Positions 19,083 to 27,896 of a DNA stretch of 64,000 nt are shown here, piece by piece. The translations under genes and the position numbers were made by a program. Origin of the DNA: Marinobacter antarcticus (GTDB lineage Bacteria > Pseudomonadota > Gammaproteobacteria > Pseudomonadales > Oleiphilaceae). Under the pieces are notes generated by a model. The model had not been told where the DNA came from and ran no database searches. It saw nothing but the letters and a program-made list of their open reading frames with translations. Location: positions 372,001 through 436,000 of the forward strand of contig NZ_FRAQ01000001.1 in NCBI RefSeq assembly GCF_900142385.1, read 5' to 3'. Each line of letters begins with the position of its first letter. Position 1 is the first letter of the stretch.

Positions 19083-20153
19083 ATGTCTTTTCCCAGCGGT
19101 TGGATCAACCCTCCCCGGCAACCCGAGGCGCGTTTCTTTGAGCAGGCCGCGCAGCGGCAAAGTGTGTTGACAAAGCCCGCAGGCTCACTGGGCAGACTGG
19201 AAGATGTTGCCATTCGGCTTGCCGGGCTTCAGGGCACAGACAAGCCGGCGCTTGATCACATCCAGATCAGCGTCTTTGTGGGTGATCACGGCATCTGCGA
19301 AGAAGGGATTTCTGCATATCCCCAGGCGGTTACCGCCCAGATGATTGCGAACTTCGCCAACGGTGGTGCAGCAATCAGTGTTTTGGCTAAATCGCTGGGC
19401 GCAGGACTGGAAGTTGTAAACCTTGGCACTATATCTGACGTCGAGCCCGGTTTGCCCGGCGTCGTAGACGCTCGTATAGCGCCCTGCACCCGAAATTTTG
19501 CGGCAACCAATGCCATGACCACCGAGCAGGTGTGCACTGCCCTGAACCACGGCGATGCAGCAGCTCAACGGGCGGCAGATAAGGGCTGCCAGCTGTTCAT
19601 CGGCGGTGAGATGGGCATAGGCAACACCACCTCGGCAACGGCCATTGCCTGTGCGCTGATGAGCAAGAACCCGATGAAACTGGCCGGCCCGGGCACAGGC
19701 CTGAACATGGCCGGTGTGCGCCGTAAAGCCGAGGTCATTATCAGCGCGCTTCAGCGCCACGATGACGATCAGGATCCCATGGCCGTGCTCGAGGCCTTCG
19801 GTGGTTTTGAGATTGCCGCTCTGGCGGGTGCTGTTGCCGGTTGCGCCGCACGATCCATTCCGGTGTTGATTGATGGTTATATCGTCTCTGTCGCGGCACT
19901 GATCGCGGTCAGCCAGCAGCCGGGTATCCGCCCCTGGTTAATGTTCGCCCACCGTTCAGCCGAACCAGGACATCAGGCTATTCTGACAGCAATGAATGCG
20001 GAGCCACTGCTTGATCTCGAGATGCGTCTCGGCGAAGGCAGCGGCGCAGCTGCAGCCGTTCCGCTGCTGCGGGTTGCGTGTGAACTTCATAACAACATGG
20101 CCAGCTTTGCAGACTCAGGCGTCAGCAATAAAGAGGGCAGTCACGATGGCTGA
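19083..20153 (+). CDS. cobT: Nicotinate-nucleotide-dimethylbenzimidazole phosphoribosyltransferase
   Basis: Makes alpha-ribazole 5'-phosphate from dimethylbenzimidazole and nicotinate mononucleotide, for the lower ligand of cobalamin. The 356-residue product has family motifs KPAGSLGRLEDVA, GDHGICEEGISAYPQAVT, GEMGIGNTTSATAIA and the C-terminal LGEGSGAA containing the catalytic glutamate. AAGG lies 9 nt before ATG 19083. Divergent from the riboswitch-controlled btu operon; the cobU and cobS steps are not in this window. Confidence 0.95.
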   Translation: MSFPSGWINPPRQPEARFFEQAAQRQSVLTKPAGSLGRLEDVAIRLAGLQGTDKPALDHIQISVFVGDHGICEEGISAYPQAVTAQMIANFANGGAAISVLAKSLGAGLEVVNLGTISDVEPGLPGVVDARIAPCTRNFAATNAMTTEQVCTALNHGDAAAQRAADKGCQLFIGGEMGIGNTTSATAIACALMSKNPMKLAGPGTGLNMAGVRRKAEVIISALQRHDDDQDPMAVLEAFGGFEIAALAGAVAGCAARSIPVLIDGYIVSVAALIAVSQQPGIRPWLMFAHRSAEPGHQAILTAMNAEPLLDLEMRLGEGSGAAAAVPLLRVACELHNNMASFADSGVSNKEGSHDG

Positions 20154-20769
20154 TAGCACAACGGTGTTTGATCTCATCCGCCACGGCGAACCCGAGGGCG
20201 GGCCCATGTATCGTGGCAGCAAAGACGACCCGCTGAGCGACGCCGGTTGGCAGCAAATGCGCGATGCCATTACCGAAGCTGACCGCTGGGATGCCATCGT
20301 TACCTCACCCATGCTGCGCTGCGTTCACTTTGCCCGGGAACTGGCGGACCGCTATCAGATTCCTCTTCACAGTGATGAGCGCCTGAGGGAGATCAACTTC
20401 GGAGATTGGGAAGGGCGCACCGCTGATGAGGTGATGGCAAGCGACGGCGAAAGGCTCAGCCGGTTCTGGGCTGACCCGGTCAATAACACGCCTCCGGGCG
20501 GTGAGCCAGTCACAGATTTCAATAAGCGTATTATTGGGAGCTGGCACCACTGGCAACAGGAGCTTGCGAGCCAGAACGTACTGATCGTGTGCCACGGCGG
20601 CGTTATAAGGATGGTCGTAGCTGATGTTATGAACATCCCATTGGAACACGCTTTCTCAGGGCTGACGACACCCTATGCGTGCCGTAGCAGGATTCAGGTT
20701 GACACCTCAGGCTACGGGCGGTTTCAGAGCCTTGTGGCGCATGGGGCTTTCAAAGCTTTACACCCATAG
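20146..20769 (+). CDS. cobC: Histidine phosphatase, probable alpha-ribazole phosphatase
   Basis: A 207-residue phosphoglycerate-mutase-like phosphatase with the phosphohistidine motif LIRHGEP near the N-terminus, the LREINFGDWEGRT segment and the second histidine in VCHGGVIRMV. It starts 8 nt inside cobT (MADSTTVFDL). Coupling to cobT supports dephosphorylation of alpha-ribazole phosphate in cobalamin assembly. The family is broad, so the substrate is inferred from context. Confidence 0.82.
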   Translation: MADSTTVFDLIRHGEPEGGPMYRGSKDDPLSDAGWQQMRDAITEADRWDAIVTSPMLRCVHFARELADRYQIPLHSDERLREINFGDWEGRTADEVMASDGERLSRFWADPVNNTPPGGEPVTDFNKRIIGSWHHWQQELASQNVLIVCHGGVIRMVVADVMNIPLEHAFSGLTTPYACRSRIQVDTSGYGRFQSLVAHGAFKALHP

Positions 20770-20872
20770 GCTGCACGACGGAGCCGACACCAAAGGCGCA
20801 GGCTCCACCGCCCAACCGGCGGTTTCTGCTATAGTTTTGCTGAGGCATTATCTATTCCACCCGGGAGACCGC

Positions 20873-22747
20873 ATGCAGGTTGAATTGATCGATATCCGTA
20901 ACCATATTGTCCAGCATTCGCCGTTTGACGACATGCCGGAGGAGTTGCTCAATCGGCTCACCGCCAGCATTGAAATCAGTTACGTGCGGGCGGGAACCCA
21001 GATACTGGAAACCGGGCAAACCAGCACTTGCATGTATTATGTGCGTAGCGGTGCCATAGAAATTTTCCGTCGCTCAGGCGAGCTCTACAACCGCATAGGT
21101 GAAGGCGAGATCTTCGGCCAGTTTGGCCTGCTGATGCAGCGGCAGGTCAGGTTCCCTGCACGGGCGCTGGAAGACAGCCTGCTTTACCGCGTGCCGGCCG
21201 ATACCTTTCATTACCTGTTTGAAAACGATGAGAACTTTGCAGACTTTGTTGAGATAGAGGATCGCGGCCGTTTGCGTTCGGCACTCTCGCGCCGGGAGAA
21301 ATCCAACACACTTATGACCTCCCGTGTCAGCCGCCTGATTTCCCGAAAAACCGTCTCAGCGCCTACGACAGTGCGATTGCAGGAGGCCGCGCGCATTATG
21401 ACGGATAAGGGCGTGTCGGCTCTGCTATTGATGAACGGCGAAGGCGACAATACCCGCCTTGCAGGCATAATTACAGACCGTGATCTGCGCACCAGAGCTG
21501 TGACTGAAGCACTGCCCTCTGAAACACCTGTCAGTGAGATTATGTCTGACGGGCTGATAACCATTCGCGCCAGCAGCTTCATTTTCGAAGCCATGCTCAC
21601 CATGCTGCATAATAATGTGCACCACCTTCCGGTAATGGAGGGGCATGAAGTCCGGGGCGTTATCGCTTTGGCGGACATTGTTAAATATGAGAGCCAGAGC
21701 AGCCTGTACCTGGTGAGCAATATTTACCACCAGCAACATGTGAAGGGTCTGAAAAAGATCAGCCTCGATGTCCGGGACAGCTTTGTACGTATGGTCAATG
21801 AAGATGCCAACTCGCACATGATCGGCAGTGCCATGGCCGGCATTGGCCGCAGCTTTACCCAACGCCTGCTGGAACTGGGAGAAGAAAAACTGGGCTCGCC
21901 GCCCGTGCCCTACTGTTTCATGGCACTAGGCTCCATGGCGCGGGATGAGCAACTGGTCGTGACAGATCAGGACAACGCCATGATCCTGGACGACAGCTTT
22001 GTGCCGGAAGAGCACGATGCGTACTTTCTGGCGCTGGCGAAGTTTGTTTCCGACGGTCTGGCAGAGTGCGGCTACACCTACTGCACCGGGGACATCATGG
22101 CCACCAACCCGAAATGGCGCCAGCCGTTGAAGGTATGGCGTAGCTACTTTACCGACTGGATTGAAAACCCGAAAGCGGAAAGCCTGCTGAACAGCAATAT
22201 CTTCTTTGATCTGGACGGCATTTATGGCCGCACGGAGTTTGCGGAAGAGCTCAAATCTCTGGTTGCAGACAAAGCCAGCAACAGCCAGCTTTTCCTGACC
22301 CTGATGGCGCGCAATGCGCTCAACCGGACGCCACCTCTGGGCTTTTTCCGAACCTTTGTGCTCGAGGAAGACGGCAAGCACCAGAAAACCTTCAACCTGA
22401 AACGCCGGGGCACAGCACCGCTGTCTGACCTTATCCGGATTCACGCTCTGGCTTGCGGTTCCCAGGCACAGAATTCCTTCGAACGCCTGAAGAGTATCGG
22501 CAAAACCAAACTTATTCTTGAAGACGATCTGGGCAACCTCAGAGACGCACTTGAGTTCATCTCTATTGTCCGTATCCGACACCAGGCCCTGTCTCTCGAG
22601 GCAGGTGAAGAGCCGGATAACAACGTGCGGCCAGAAGACCTGTCGCCGTTCGAGCGCAGCCATCTCAAGGACGCGTTCCAGGTTGTCAGCAATGCCCAAA
22701 AGTTTCTGAGGTTCCGTTACAACACGCAGGCGACCCGGCATGTCTGA
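20873..22747 (+). CDS. cNMP-binding, CBS and DUF294 nucleotidyltransferase-like signalling protein
   Basis: A 624-residue cytoplasmic protein: a cyclic-nucleotide-binding domain (residues about 15-135), two CBS domains (about 150-275), then a DUF294 nucleotidyltransferase-like domain with GSMARDEQLVVTDQDNAM and a DUF294 C-terminal helical domain. The G-S and D-x-D pattern of nucleotidyltransferases looks intact. ATG 20873 follows GGGAGA; the longer frame upstream overlaps cobC and is not used. It overlaps the exonuclease gene by 8 nt. Similar pairs are often near acetate metabolism genes, but none are seen here. Confidence 0.85.
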   Translation: MQVELIDIRNHIVQHSPFDDMPEELLNRLTASIEISYVRAGTQILETGQTSTCMYYVRSGAIEIFRRSGELYNRIGEGEIFGQFGLLMQRQVRFPARALEDSLLYRVPADTFHYLFENDENFADFVEIEDRGRLRSALSRREKSNTLMTSRVSRLISRKTVSAPTTVRLQEAARIMTDKGVSALLLMNGEGDNTRLAGIITDRDLRTRAVTEALPSETPVSEIMSDGLITIRASSFIFEAMLTMLHNNVHHLPVMEGHEVRGVIALADIVKYESQSSLYLVSNIYHQQHVKGLKKISLDVRDSFVRMVNEDANSHMIGSAMAGIGRSFTQRLLELGEEKLGSPPVPYCFMALGSMARDEQLVVTDQDNAMILDDSFVPEEHDAYFLALAKFVSDGLAECGYTYCTGDIMATNPKWRQPLKVWRSYFTDWIENPKAESLLNSNIFFDLDGIYGRTEFAEELKSLVADKASNSQLFLTLMARNALNRTPPLGFFRTFVLEEDGKHQKTFNLKRRGTAPLSDLIRIHALACGSQAQNSFERLKSIGKTKLILEDDLGNLRDALEFISIVRIRHQALSLEAGEEPDNNVRPEDLSPFERSHLKDAFQVVSNAQKFLRFRYNTQATRHV

Positions 22748-23468
22748 GAGCCAACCAGTGCCCGATGCGATCAAACGCCTACCCTGGCCAGAGCAATATC
22801 AGGCTCTGGCAAACAGTGCCAGAGCGCCCGTACTGAAAGCCTTTTACGAAGCCGGCTGCGTCGCACCGGAAACACCGGTATCCGAGGTTCCCATGGTGGC
22901 GCTGGACTTTGAGACCACGGGCCTCGATGCGGAGGCCCACTCGATTGTCAGTATCGGGCTGGTGCCTTTTACACTGGATGCCATTCAGCTTGGTCAGGCA
23001 AAACACTGGGTTGTTCGCCCCAGATTACCGCTGCACCAATTGTCAGTTACCTTTCACGGCATCACCCACGCCGACATCAGCGAAGCACCGGACCTGTCAG
23101 ACATACTTGAGGAAGTTTTTGCCAGCCTGAACGGCCGCATTCCGGTGGTGCACTTCAGACATATCGAACGGCCTTTCCTGGAAGTGGCGCTGCAGTGGCG
23201 ACTGGAAGAGGGTATTCGTTTCCCGGTCATCGACACCATGGCTATCGAGGCTCACCTGCACCCAAATCGGCAGCCTTCTCTCCTGCAGCGTCTAACGGGG
23301 AAAAAACAGCTATCCATCCGCCTGGCAGACAGCAGAACGCGTTATGGGCTGCCTCACTATGCTGCCCACAACGCTCTGATTGATGCCATTGCCACTGCGG
23401 AGCTCCTGCAGGCCCAGATCCGTCATCACTTCAGCCCGCAAACACCTATTGGTGATCTGTGGCTTTGA
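22740..23468 (+). CDS. DnaQ-like 3'-5' exonuclease
   Basis: A 242-residue DEDDh exonuclease. The first acidic pair is in VALDFETTGLD (residues about 56-66), the HGITHADI region follows, and the last motif is HNALIDAIATAELL. It resembles DNA polymerase III epsilon but has an extra N-terminal stretch of about 50 residues and lies in a two-gene unit with the DUF294/CBS protein. It is probably an accessory exonuclease rather than the replicative proofreader. Confidence 0.85.
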   Translation: MSESQPVPDAIKRLPWPEQYQALANSARAPVLKAFYEAGCVAPETPVSEVPMVALDFETTGLDAEAHSIVSIGLVPFTLDAIQLGQAKHWVVRPRLPLHQLSVTFHGITHADISEAPDLSDILEEVFASLNGRIPVVHFRHIERPFLEVALQWRLEEGIRFPVIDTMAIEAHLHPNRQPSLLQRLTGKKQLSIRLADSRTRYGLPHYAAHNALIDAIATAELLQAQIRHHFSPQTPIGDLWL

Positions 23469-23483
23469 GACACTCTTCAGGCT

Positions 23484-24701
23484 TTACTGCGACACCTTCA
23501 CTGCGGCGATCCAGTCGCCGTAGCCGGCCTCAGCCATTTCTTCCAGCGGGATGAATTTAAGCGCCGCTGAGTTCATGCAATAACGCAGACCGGTGGGCGC
23601 CGGGCCATCGTTGAATACATGCCCTACGTGTGAATCGGCAAAGCGACTGCGGATTTCGGTACGGGACATGAAGAACCCGTTGTCTTCCTTTTCCACAACC
23701 ATGTCCGGGCTCAGCGGGCGCGTGAAACTCGGCCAGCCGGTCCCGGATTTATACTTGTCACGCGAGGAAAACAGCGGCTCACCCGACACAACATCCACAT
23801 AGATTCCAGGACGTTTGTTATCCCAGTACGGGTTGCTGAACGCCCGCTCTGTGCCGTCCTTCTGAGTCACCTCATACTGAATGCTGGTAAGGCGCTGCTT
23901 CAGAGTCTCAGAGTCTGGTTTTACGAAAGTCTCCGGATCAAAGCCCTTCATCCCACCAGACTGACTCATGTCAGCAGCGGCGTTTGTTGCAGCTTCTTTG
24001 GCGCTCTTTACCGCATCGCCATCTGGCTTGAACTGGCTGAAATCAAGCTCGTAATCGTCACCATAAACCTTCTCGATAAACTGATAACGGCCTGAATTGA
24101 AAGTATAGAAGTTGTAGCGCACCGGGTTCTTTTTGTAGTAATCCTGGTGATACTTCTCGGCGGCATAAAAAGTCTTCAGCGGCGTAATCTCAATCACCAC
24201 TGGCTTCTCATAAACACCGGACGCCTGCAGCTCTTTCTTAGCCACTTCCGCCAGACGCTTCTGTTCCGCGTTGTGGTAGAAAATTGCCGGGCGGTACTGC
24301 TGACCACGGTCAACAAACTGTCCGTTGGCATCCGTCGGGTTCATCATCCGCCAGAGGCCTTGCAGCAAGCCTTCGTAGGTAATCTCGTCCGGATTGTAGT
24401 AAACCTGCACCGCTTCGGTGTGCCCGGTACTACCGGAAGCAACTTGCTGGTAGGTTGGGTTGGTCTCATCTCCACCCGCATAGCCGGAAACAGCCTCTAC
24501 CACGCCGGGGATCTTCTCGTAACCGGCTTCCACACACCAGAAGCAGCCGCCAGCAAAGGTCGCGACCTTCAGGCCGGGATCTGACGGCGCATATTCGTCG
24601 GCACTGGCCGTGGTCTTTTCGGCCGTGGCAACCGCGGCATAGAAGGCGCCAGTGACTGCAATAAGCAGCGCGGCGACCATTGCCAGTGTTTTTCGGTTCA
24701 T
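23484..24701 (-). CDS. msrAB: Exported peptide-methionine sulfoxide reductase, MsrA-MsrB fusion
   Basis: Repairs oxidised methionines (both S and R forms). The 405-residue product starts at 24701 behind AGGAGAG; the N-terminus (about 26 residues) is a signal peptide or anchor, so it acts in the periplasm. The MsrA domain comes first with GGCFWC. The MsrB domain follows with [24 protein letters not shown] and the catalytic-cysteine motif [10 protein letters not shown] charged linker of about 50 residues joins the two. Confidence 0.93.
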   Translation of the reverse strand: MNRKTLAMVAALLIAVTGAFYAAVATAEKTTASADEYAPSDPGLKVATFAGGCFWCVEAGYEKIPGVVEAVSGYAGGDETNPTYQQVASGSTGHTEAVQVYYNPDEITYEGLLQGLWRMMNPTDANGQFVDRGQQYRPAIFYHNAEQKRLAEVAKKELQASGVYEKPVVIEITPLKTFYAAEKYHQDYYKKNPVRYNFYTFNSGRYQFIEKVYGDDYELDFSQFKPDGDAVKSAKEAATNAAADMSQSGGMKGFDPETFVKPDSETLKQRLTSIQYEVTQKDGTERAFSNPYWDNKRPGIYVDVVSGEPLFSSRDKYKSGTGWPSFTRPLSPDMVVEKEDNGFFMSRTEIRSRFADSHVGHVFNDGPAPTGLRYCMNSAALKFIPLEEMAEAGYGDWIAAVKVSQ

Positions 24702-24791
24702 AACAACTCTCCTGAGAGTAGTGTAGAAAAAATGTTCAGTCGCCATCCTATCGCCGTGACTTCACCAAAACGTTCCTCAATTCTTACGAAT

Positions 24792-26297
24792 CTATAACGC
24801 TGTGGATTCTTTTGGCGTTGAATCGGCCAAAGGCAGCCAGAAGCGGAACGCTGCGCCAGCCCCCGGATGGTTTTCTACGGAGACCCGGCCCTGCTGTAAC
24901 TCCGCCATTCGGCGCGCGATGGCAAGACCCAGTCCGGCATGTCCGCTGCGGCTGGCACCCGGCGCCTGGTAAAACGGGTCAAAAACATGATCAATATCCT
25001 CTGGGGCGATTCCTTTACCGGCGTCCAGCACACAGATTTCAACGCCGCCGCTGTCAGCAAATACGCTCAATTTTACCTCTGCCCCCCTCGGCGAGTGATC
25101 AATGGCGTTGCCGATGAGGTTGTCCAGAACCCGCTCGGTCATGGCGATGTCTGCCAGCACCATGGCCGGCTGAGCTCCGGTAATATTGAGCACAACGCTT
25201 GCCTGCTCTGCTTTCGGCCTATGCTTCTGCACTACATCATGCAGCAGTTCCGCTGGCATGAACGGCTCCGCAAAGGGCTGCCGCTCGCGGGCGTCCAGTG
25301 CCGCCAACTCGAAAAGTTCGTCGACCAGCTTGCTGAGGCGAAGGGTTTCGGCCAGAGCCACCCCCAGAAAGCGCCGGCGCTCGTCTGGGCTCAGCTCCTG
25401 CTGCTTCATCCCCAGAGTTTCCAGATAGCCCTGAATCGACGCCAGCGGTGTGCGCAAATCGTGTGACACCTGAGCCACCAGTTGGCGGCGCTGGCGATCC
25501 TTGTCTTTCAGTAACTCCAGCTGGCCGGCGATGCGGGCAGCCATCTGATCGAACCTCGCTGCCAGGTAATCCACATCGTCCCCGGGAACACCGGTTCTGT
25601 CTGCAGTATCGGTGCTTTTGGCATCCTTTGCCCCCGCCTCAAAAGCCTCCACGCGCGCGGTCAGCCGGGACAGGCGTCGTGTCAGCAATCGGAAAAACAC
25701 CAAGCCTGCCAGCAGCCCGACAAACAGACTGATTACCAGAGCGCCGCCGCCCATCTGTAACAGGCGATCACTGTGCACCATGCTTTCAGCAAAATCATAC
25801 TCTTCACCCCGGAGAACAACATACAGGTAGCCCGTGGGATTCTCCGCACTGGGCACTGGTGTAACCGAGAATACTTTGCCGCGATCGTGGCTGCGCGGAT
25901 CGTCGCCCTGCAAGGGATAGGCATCCGGGTTTTCAAGCAGCCTGTGAATCGGCTCCAGCGATACGTGTTTGCGCTTGATTCTGGCCGGATCGGCGGAATA
26001 GGAAAGAATGCGTCCGTCCTGATCAAGCAAGTAAATCTCGATGCTGGGGTTAATGGTCATATAAAGATCGAACAGGCGCTCCAGCTCACTGTGATTGATT
26101 CTGCCGTCGGTCACCAGGTTGCGGTCGGATACCAGGTCACTGGCCAGATCGCGGTTGAGCGCCTGATTCACTGCCGCGCTGTACTCACGCACGGAGTACA
26201 GGCTCAGCACCGTAAAAAGCCCGCCAACAATCACCAGTAACAGAAACAGGCCGAGGGCCAGGCGCGCATAAAGGGTTTGAAACAGGGGTCGGGTCAT
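24792..26297 (-). CDS. Sensor histidine kinase
   Basis: A 501-residue membrane kinase. A first membrane helix is at about 11-33, then a periplasmic sensor domain of about 140 residues, a second helix near 180-205, HAMP (RRLSRLTARVEAFEAG), the H-box QVSHDLRTPLASIQGYLE, the N-box LDNLIGNAIDHSP, and G-boxes DAGKGIAPEDI and GHAGLGLAIA. It starts 3 nt after the response regulator ends, so the two form a transcription unit. The signal is unknown. Confidence 0.92.
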   Translation of the reverse strand: MTRPLFQTLYARLALGLFLLLVIVGGLFTVLSLYSVREYSAAVNQALNRDLASDLVSDRNLVTDGRINHSELERLFDLYMTINPSIEIYLLDQDGRILSYSADPARIKRKHVSLEPIHRLLENPDAYPLQGDDPRSHDRGKVFSVTPVPSAENPTGYLYVVLRGEEYDFAESMVHSDRLLQMGGGALVISLFVGLLAGLVFFRLLTRRLSRLTARVEAFEAGAKDAKSTDTADRTGVPGDDVDYLAARFDQMAARIAGQLELLKDKDRQRRQLVAQVSHDLRTPLASIQGYLETLGMKQQELSPDERRRFLGVALAETLRLSKLVDELFELAALDARERQPFAEPFMPAELLHDVVQKHRPKAEQASVVLNITGAQPAMVLADIAMTERVLDNLIGNAIDHSPRGAEVKLSVFADSGGVEICVLDAGKGIAPEDIDHVFDPFYQAPGASRSGHAGLGLAIARRMAELQQGRVSVENHPGAGAAFRFWLPLADSTPKESTAL

Positions 26298-26300
26298 AGG

Positions 26301-27002
26301 TCAATCCAGAAACCGGTAACCAACACCCCAGACCGTCTGCACGTAACGGGGTTCGGCCGGGTTGGTTTCGATCTTGTTGCGCAAACGGTTGATATGGGTG
26401 TTAACGGTGTGTTCATAGCCCTCATGGTTATACCCCCATACAGCATCCAGCAGCTGTGCCCGGCTGAACACGCGCCCGCGGTGGCAGGCAAAATGCCAGA
26501 GCAGGTCGAACTCCCGAGCCGTTAGCTCCGCTTCGCTGCCGTGAACAAAAACCCGGCGGCGCACAGGGTCTATCCTGAGCCCGTCCACTTCCACTTCCTC
26601 GGCTTTCGCTTGTTCAGACGCGCGCGAGGAAAGTGCATCTACTCTCCGGAACAGGGCTTTGATACGTGCAGCAAGCTCAGCCACGCTGAAGGGTTTGGTC
26701 AGGTAGTCATCGGCACCCATTTCCAGGCCAAGCACCCGATCCAGTTCGGTGCTTTTGGCGGTCAGCATAAGCACCGGAACATACCCCGGGACAGCACGAA
26801 TTTCCCGGCACACGGAAAGTCCATCCAACCCTGGCAGCATCAGGTCGAGAATGACCAGATCTATACCACCCCGGCGAAACCTCTCAAGGCCATCATCCCC
26901 ACGATCCACGAGAACCGGCTGCATATCCAGATCCTTGACCTGCATACTAACCAGTTCGCCAATCCCGGGGTTGTCCTCAATAATCAGTACGGTTCGTGTC
27001 AT
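26301..27002 (-). CDS. OmpR/PhoB-family response regulator
   Basis: A 233-residue regulator. The receiver domain (residues 1-118) has IIEDN acidic residues, LVILDLMLPGLDG with the phospho-acceptor Asp, and the KPF lysine. The winged-helix DNA-binding domain ends in HINRLRNKIETNPAEPRYVQTVWGVGYRF. ATG 27002 has GGAG at 5 nt. Divergent from a small exported protein gene across a 218-bp region that contains a perfect palindrome. Confidence 0.92.
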   Translation of the reverse strand: MTRTVLIIEDNPGIGELVSMQVKDLDMQPVLVDRGDDGLERFRRGGIDLVILDLMLPGLDGLSVCREIRAVPGYVPVLMLTAKSTELDRVLGLEMGADDYLTKPFSVAELAARIKALFRRVDALSSRASEQAKAEEVEVDGLRIDPVRRRVFVHGSEAELTAREFDLLWHFACHRGRVFSRAQLLDAVWGYNHEGYEHTVNTHINRLRNKIETNPAEPRYVQTVWGVGYRFLD

Positions 27003-27071
27003 GGTGCTCCGGCTCATTTGTCTGTGCTGCACAACCAGCCCGTCATGCTGAGGTTACTTCCTGCAGTCTAA

Positions 27072-27086
27072 CGTGAAAACTTCACG
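27072..27086. promoter_or_regulatory. Palindrome between response regulator and exported protein gene
   Basis: CGTGAA-AAC-TTCACG is a perfect inverted repeat with 6-bp arms, 70 bp upstream of the response regulator start and 135 bp upstream of the divergent gene at 27221. The location suits an operator; the binding protein is unknown. Confidence 0.3.
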
Positions 27087-27220
27087 AATCTGTCACACCG
27101 GGGGGGGATATAACAGCTCTCGACAACAACGCGGATGCTTGTCAGTTTGTTCGTTTTCGGCCTAGGCTAAAGAAGCTTCCGGACGGATGGAGCCGGAAAC
27201 ATGTCATCAAGGAGAACCCT

Positions 27221-27832
27221 ATGAACCCTTTTTACTCTCAAAACTACTACTCGCAAAATCACTACTCACACTGCAATCAGCTTGCCGCCATGCTGGCGCT
27301 GACAATCGTGCTGTCTCTGGTATCGTTCAGCGCCCACGCAGAAAAGCTGACTGATAACACAATCCGCTCGTTCATCACGACCCTGGAAAAAGCTCAGACC
27401 ATGGAGCCGGAATTTGAAGAGCTGGACGACAAGCAGGACAATGAAGCGCTTGATTTCTCGAGAATTTTTTCATCTTCCATTGAAGAGTTAAAAGGCGAGG
27501 ATGTTTACGACCGCCTGGAAAGCCTGGTTCAGGATCATGGCTTCAAGAACCTCGAAGACTGGGCCACCACCGGTGACCGTATCTACAGCGCCTGGATAGC
27601 CATCGAAATGACAGATCAAAGCCCCGCACTCAGGAAGGAGATGGAGAGCGCTATGGCTGAGATCGAAAATAGCCCTCACCTGAGCGCTCAGCAGAAAGCC
27701 CAGATGCGGGCCTCAATGGAAACAGCCCTCGGCTTTACCCAGCAGGCCAGCGATGCTCCCTTAGCCGACATTAATGCGGTCAAACCTCACCTTGAGGCGT
27801 TGCGAGCTATCTCTGGAGATCAAGAAGACTGA
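27221..27832 (+). CDS. Exported helical protein of unknown function
   Basis: A 203-residue protein not recognised. The N-terminus is unusual, rich in Asn, Ser, Tyr and Gln with repeats of YSQN/HYS (residues 5-16). A hydrophobic stretch follows, with a plausible cleavage site SAHA-EKL near residue 41. The mature part is acidic and mostly helical, without cysteines. AAGGAGA precedes ATG 27221, and a strong terminator follows. Its position opposite the two-component genes suggests it may be their target or accessory protein. Confidence 0.8.
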   Translation: MNPFYSQNYYSQNHYSHCNQLAAMLALTIVLSLVSFSAHAEKLTDNTIRSFITTLEKAQTMEPEFEELDDKQDNEALDFSRIFSSSIEELKGEDVYDRLESLVQDHGFKNLEDWATTGDRIYSAWIAIEMTDQSPALRKEMESAMAEIENSPHLSAQQKAQMRASMETALGFTQQASDAPLADINAVKPHLEALRAISGDQED

Positions 27833-27843
27833 CTCCCGCGCAC

Positions 27844-27884
27844 AAAAAAACCCGGAAGGCAGCGATGCTTTCCGGGTTTTCTGT
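27844..27884. terminator. Bidirectional intrinsic terminator
   Basis: AAAACCCGGAA ... TTCCGGGTTTT with inner pairing GCA/TGC, flanked by an A-run on the left and a T-run on the right. It ends the gene at 27221 on the + strand and the NSS transporter on the - strand. Confidence 0.88.
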
Positions 27885-27896
27885 TTTCCGGTGCTA

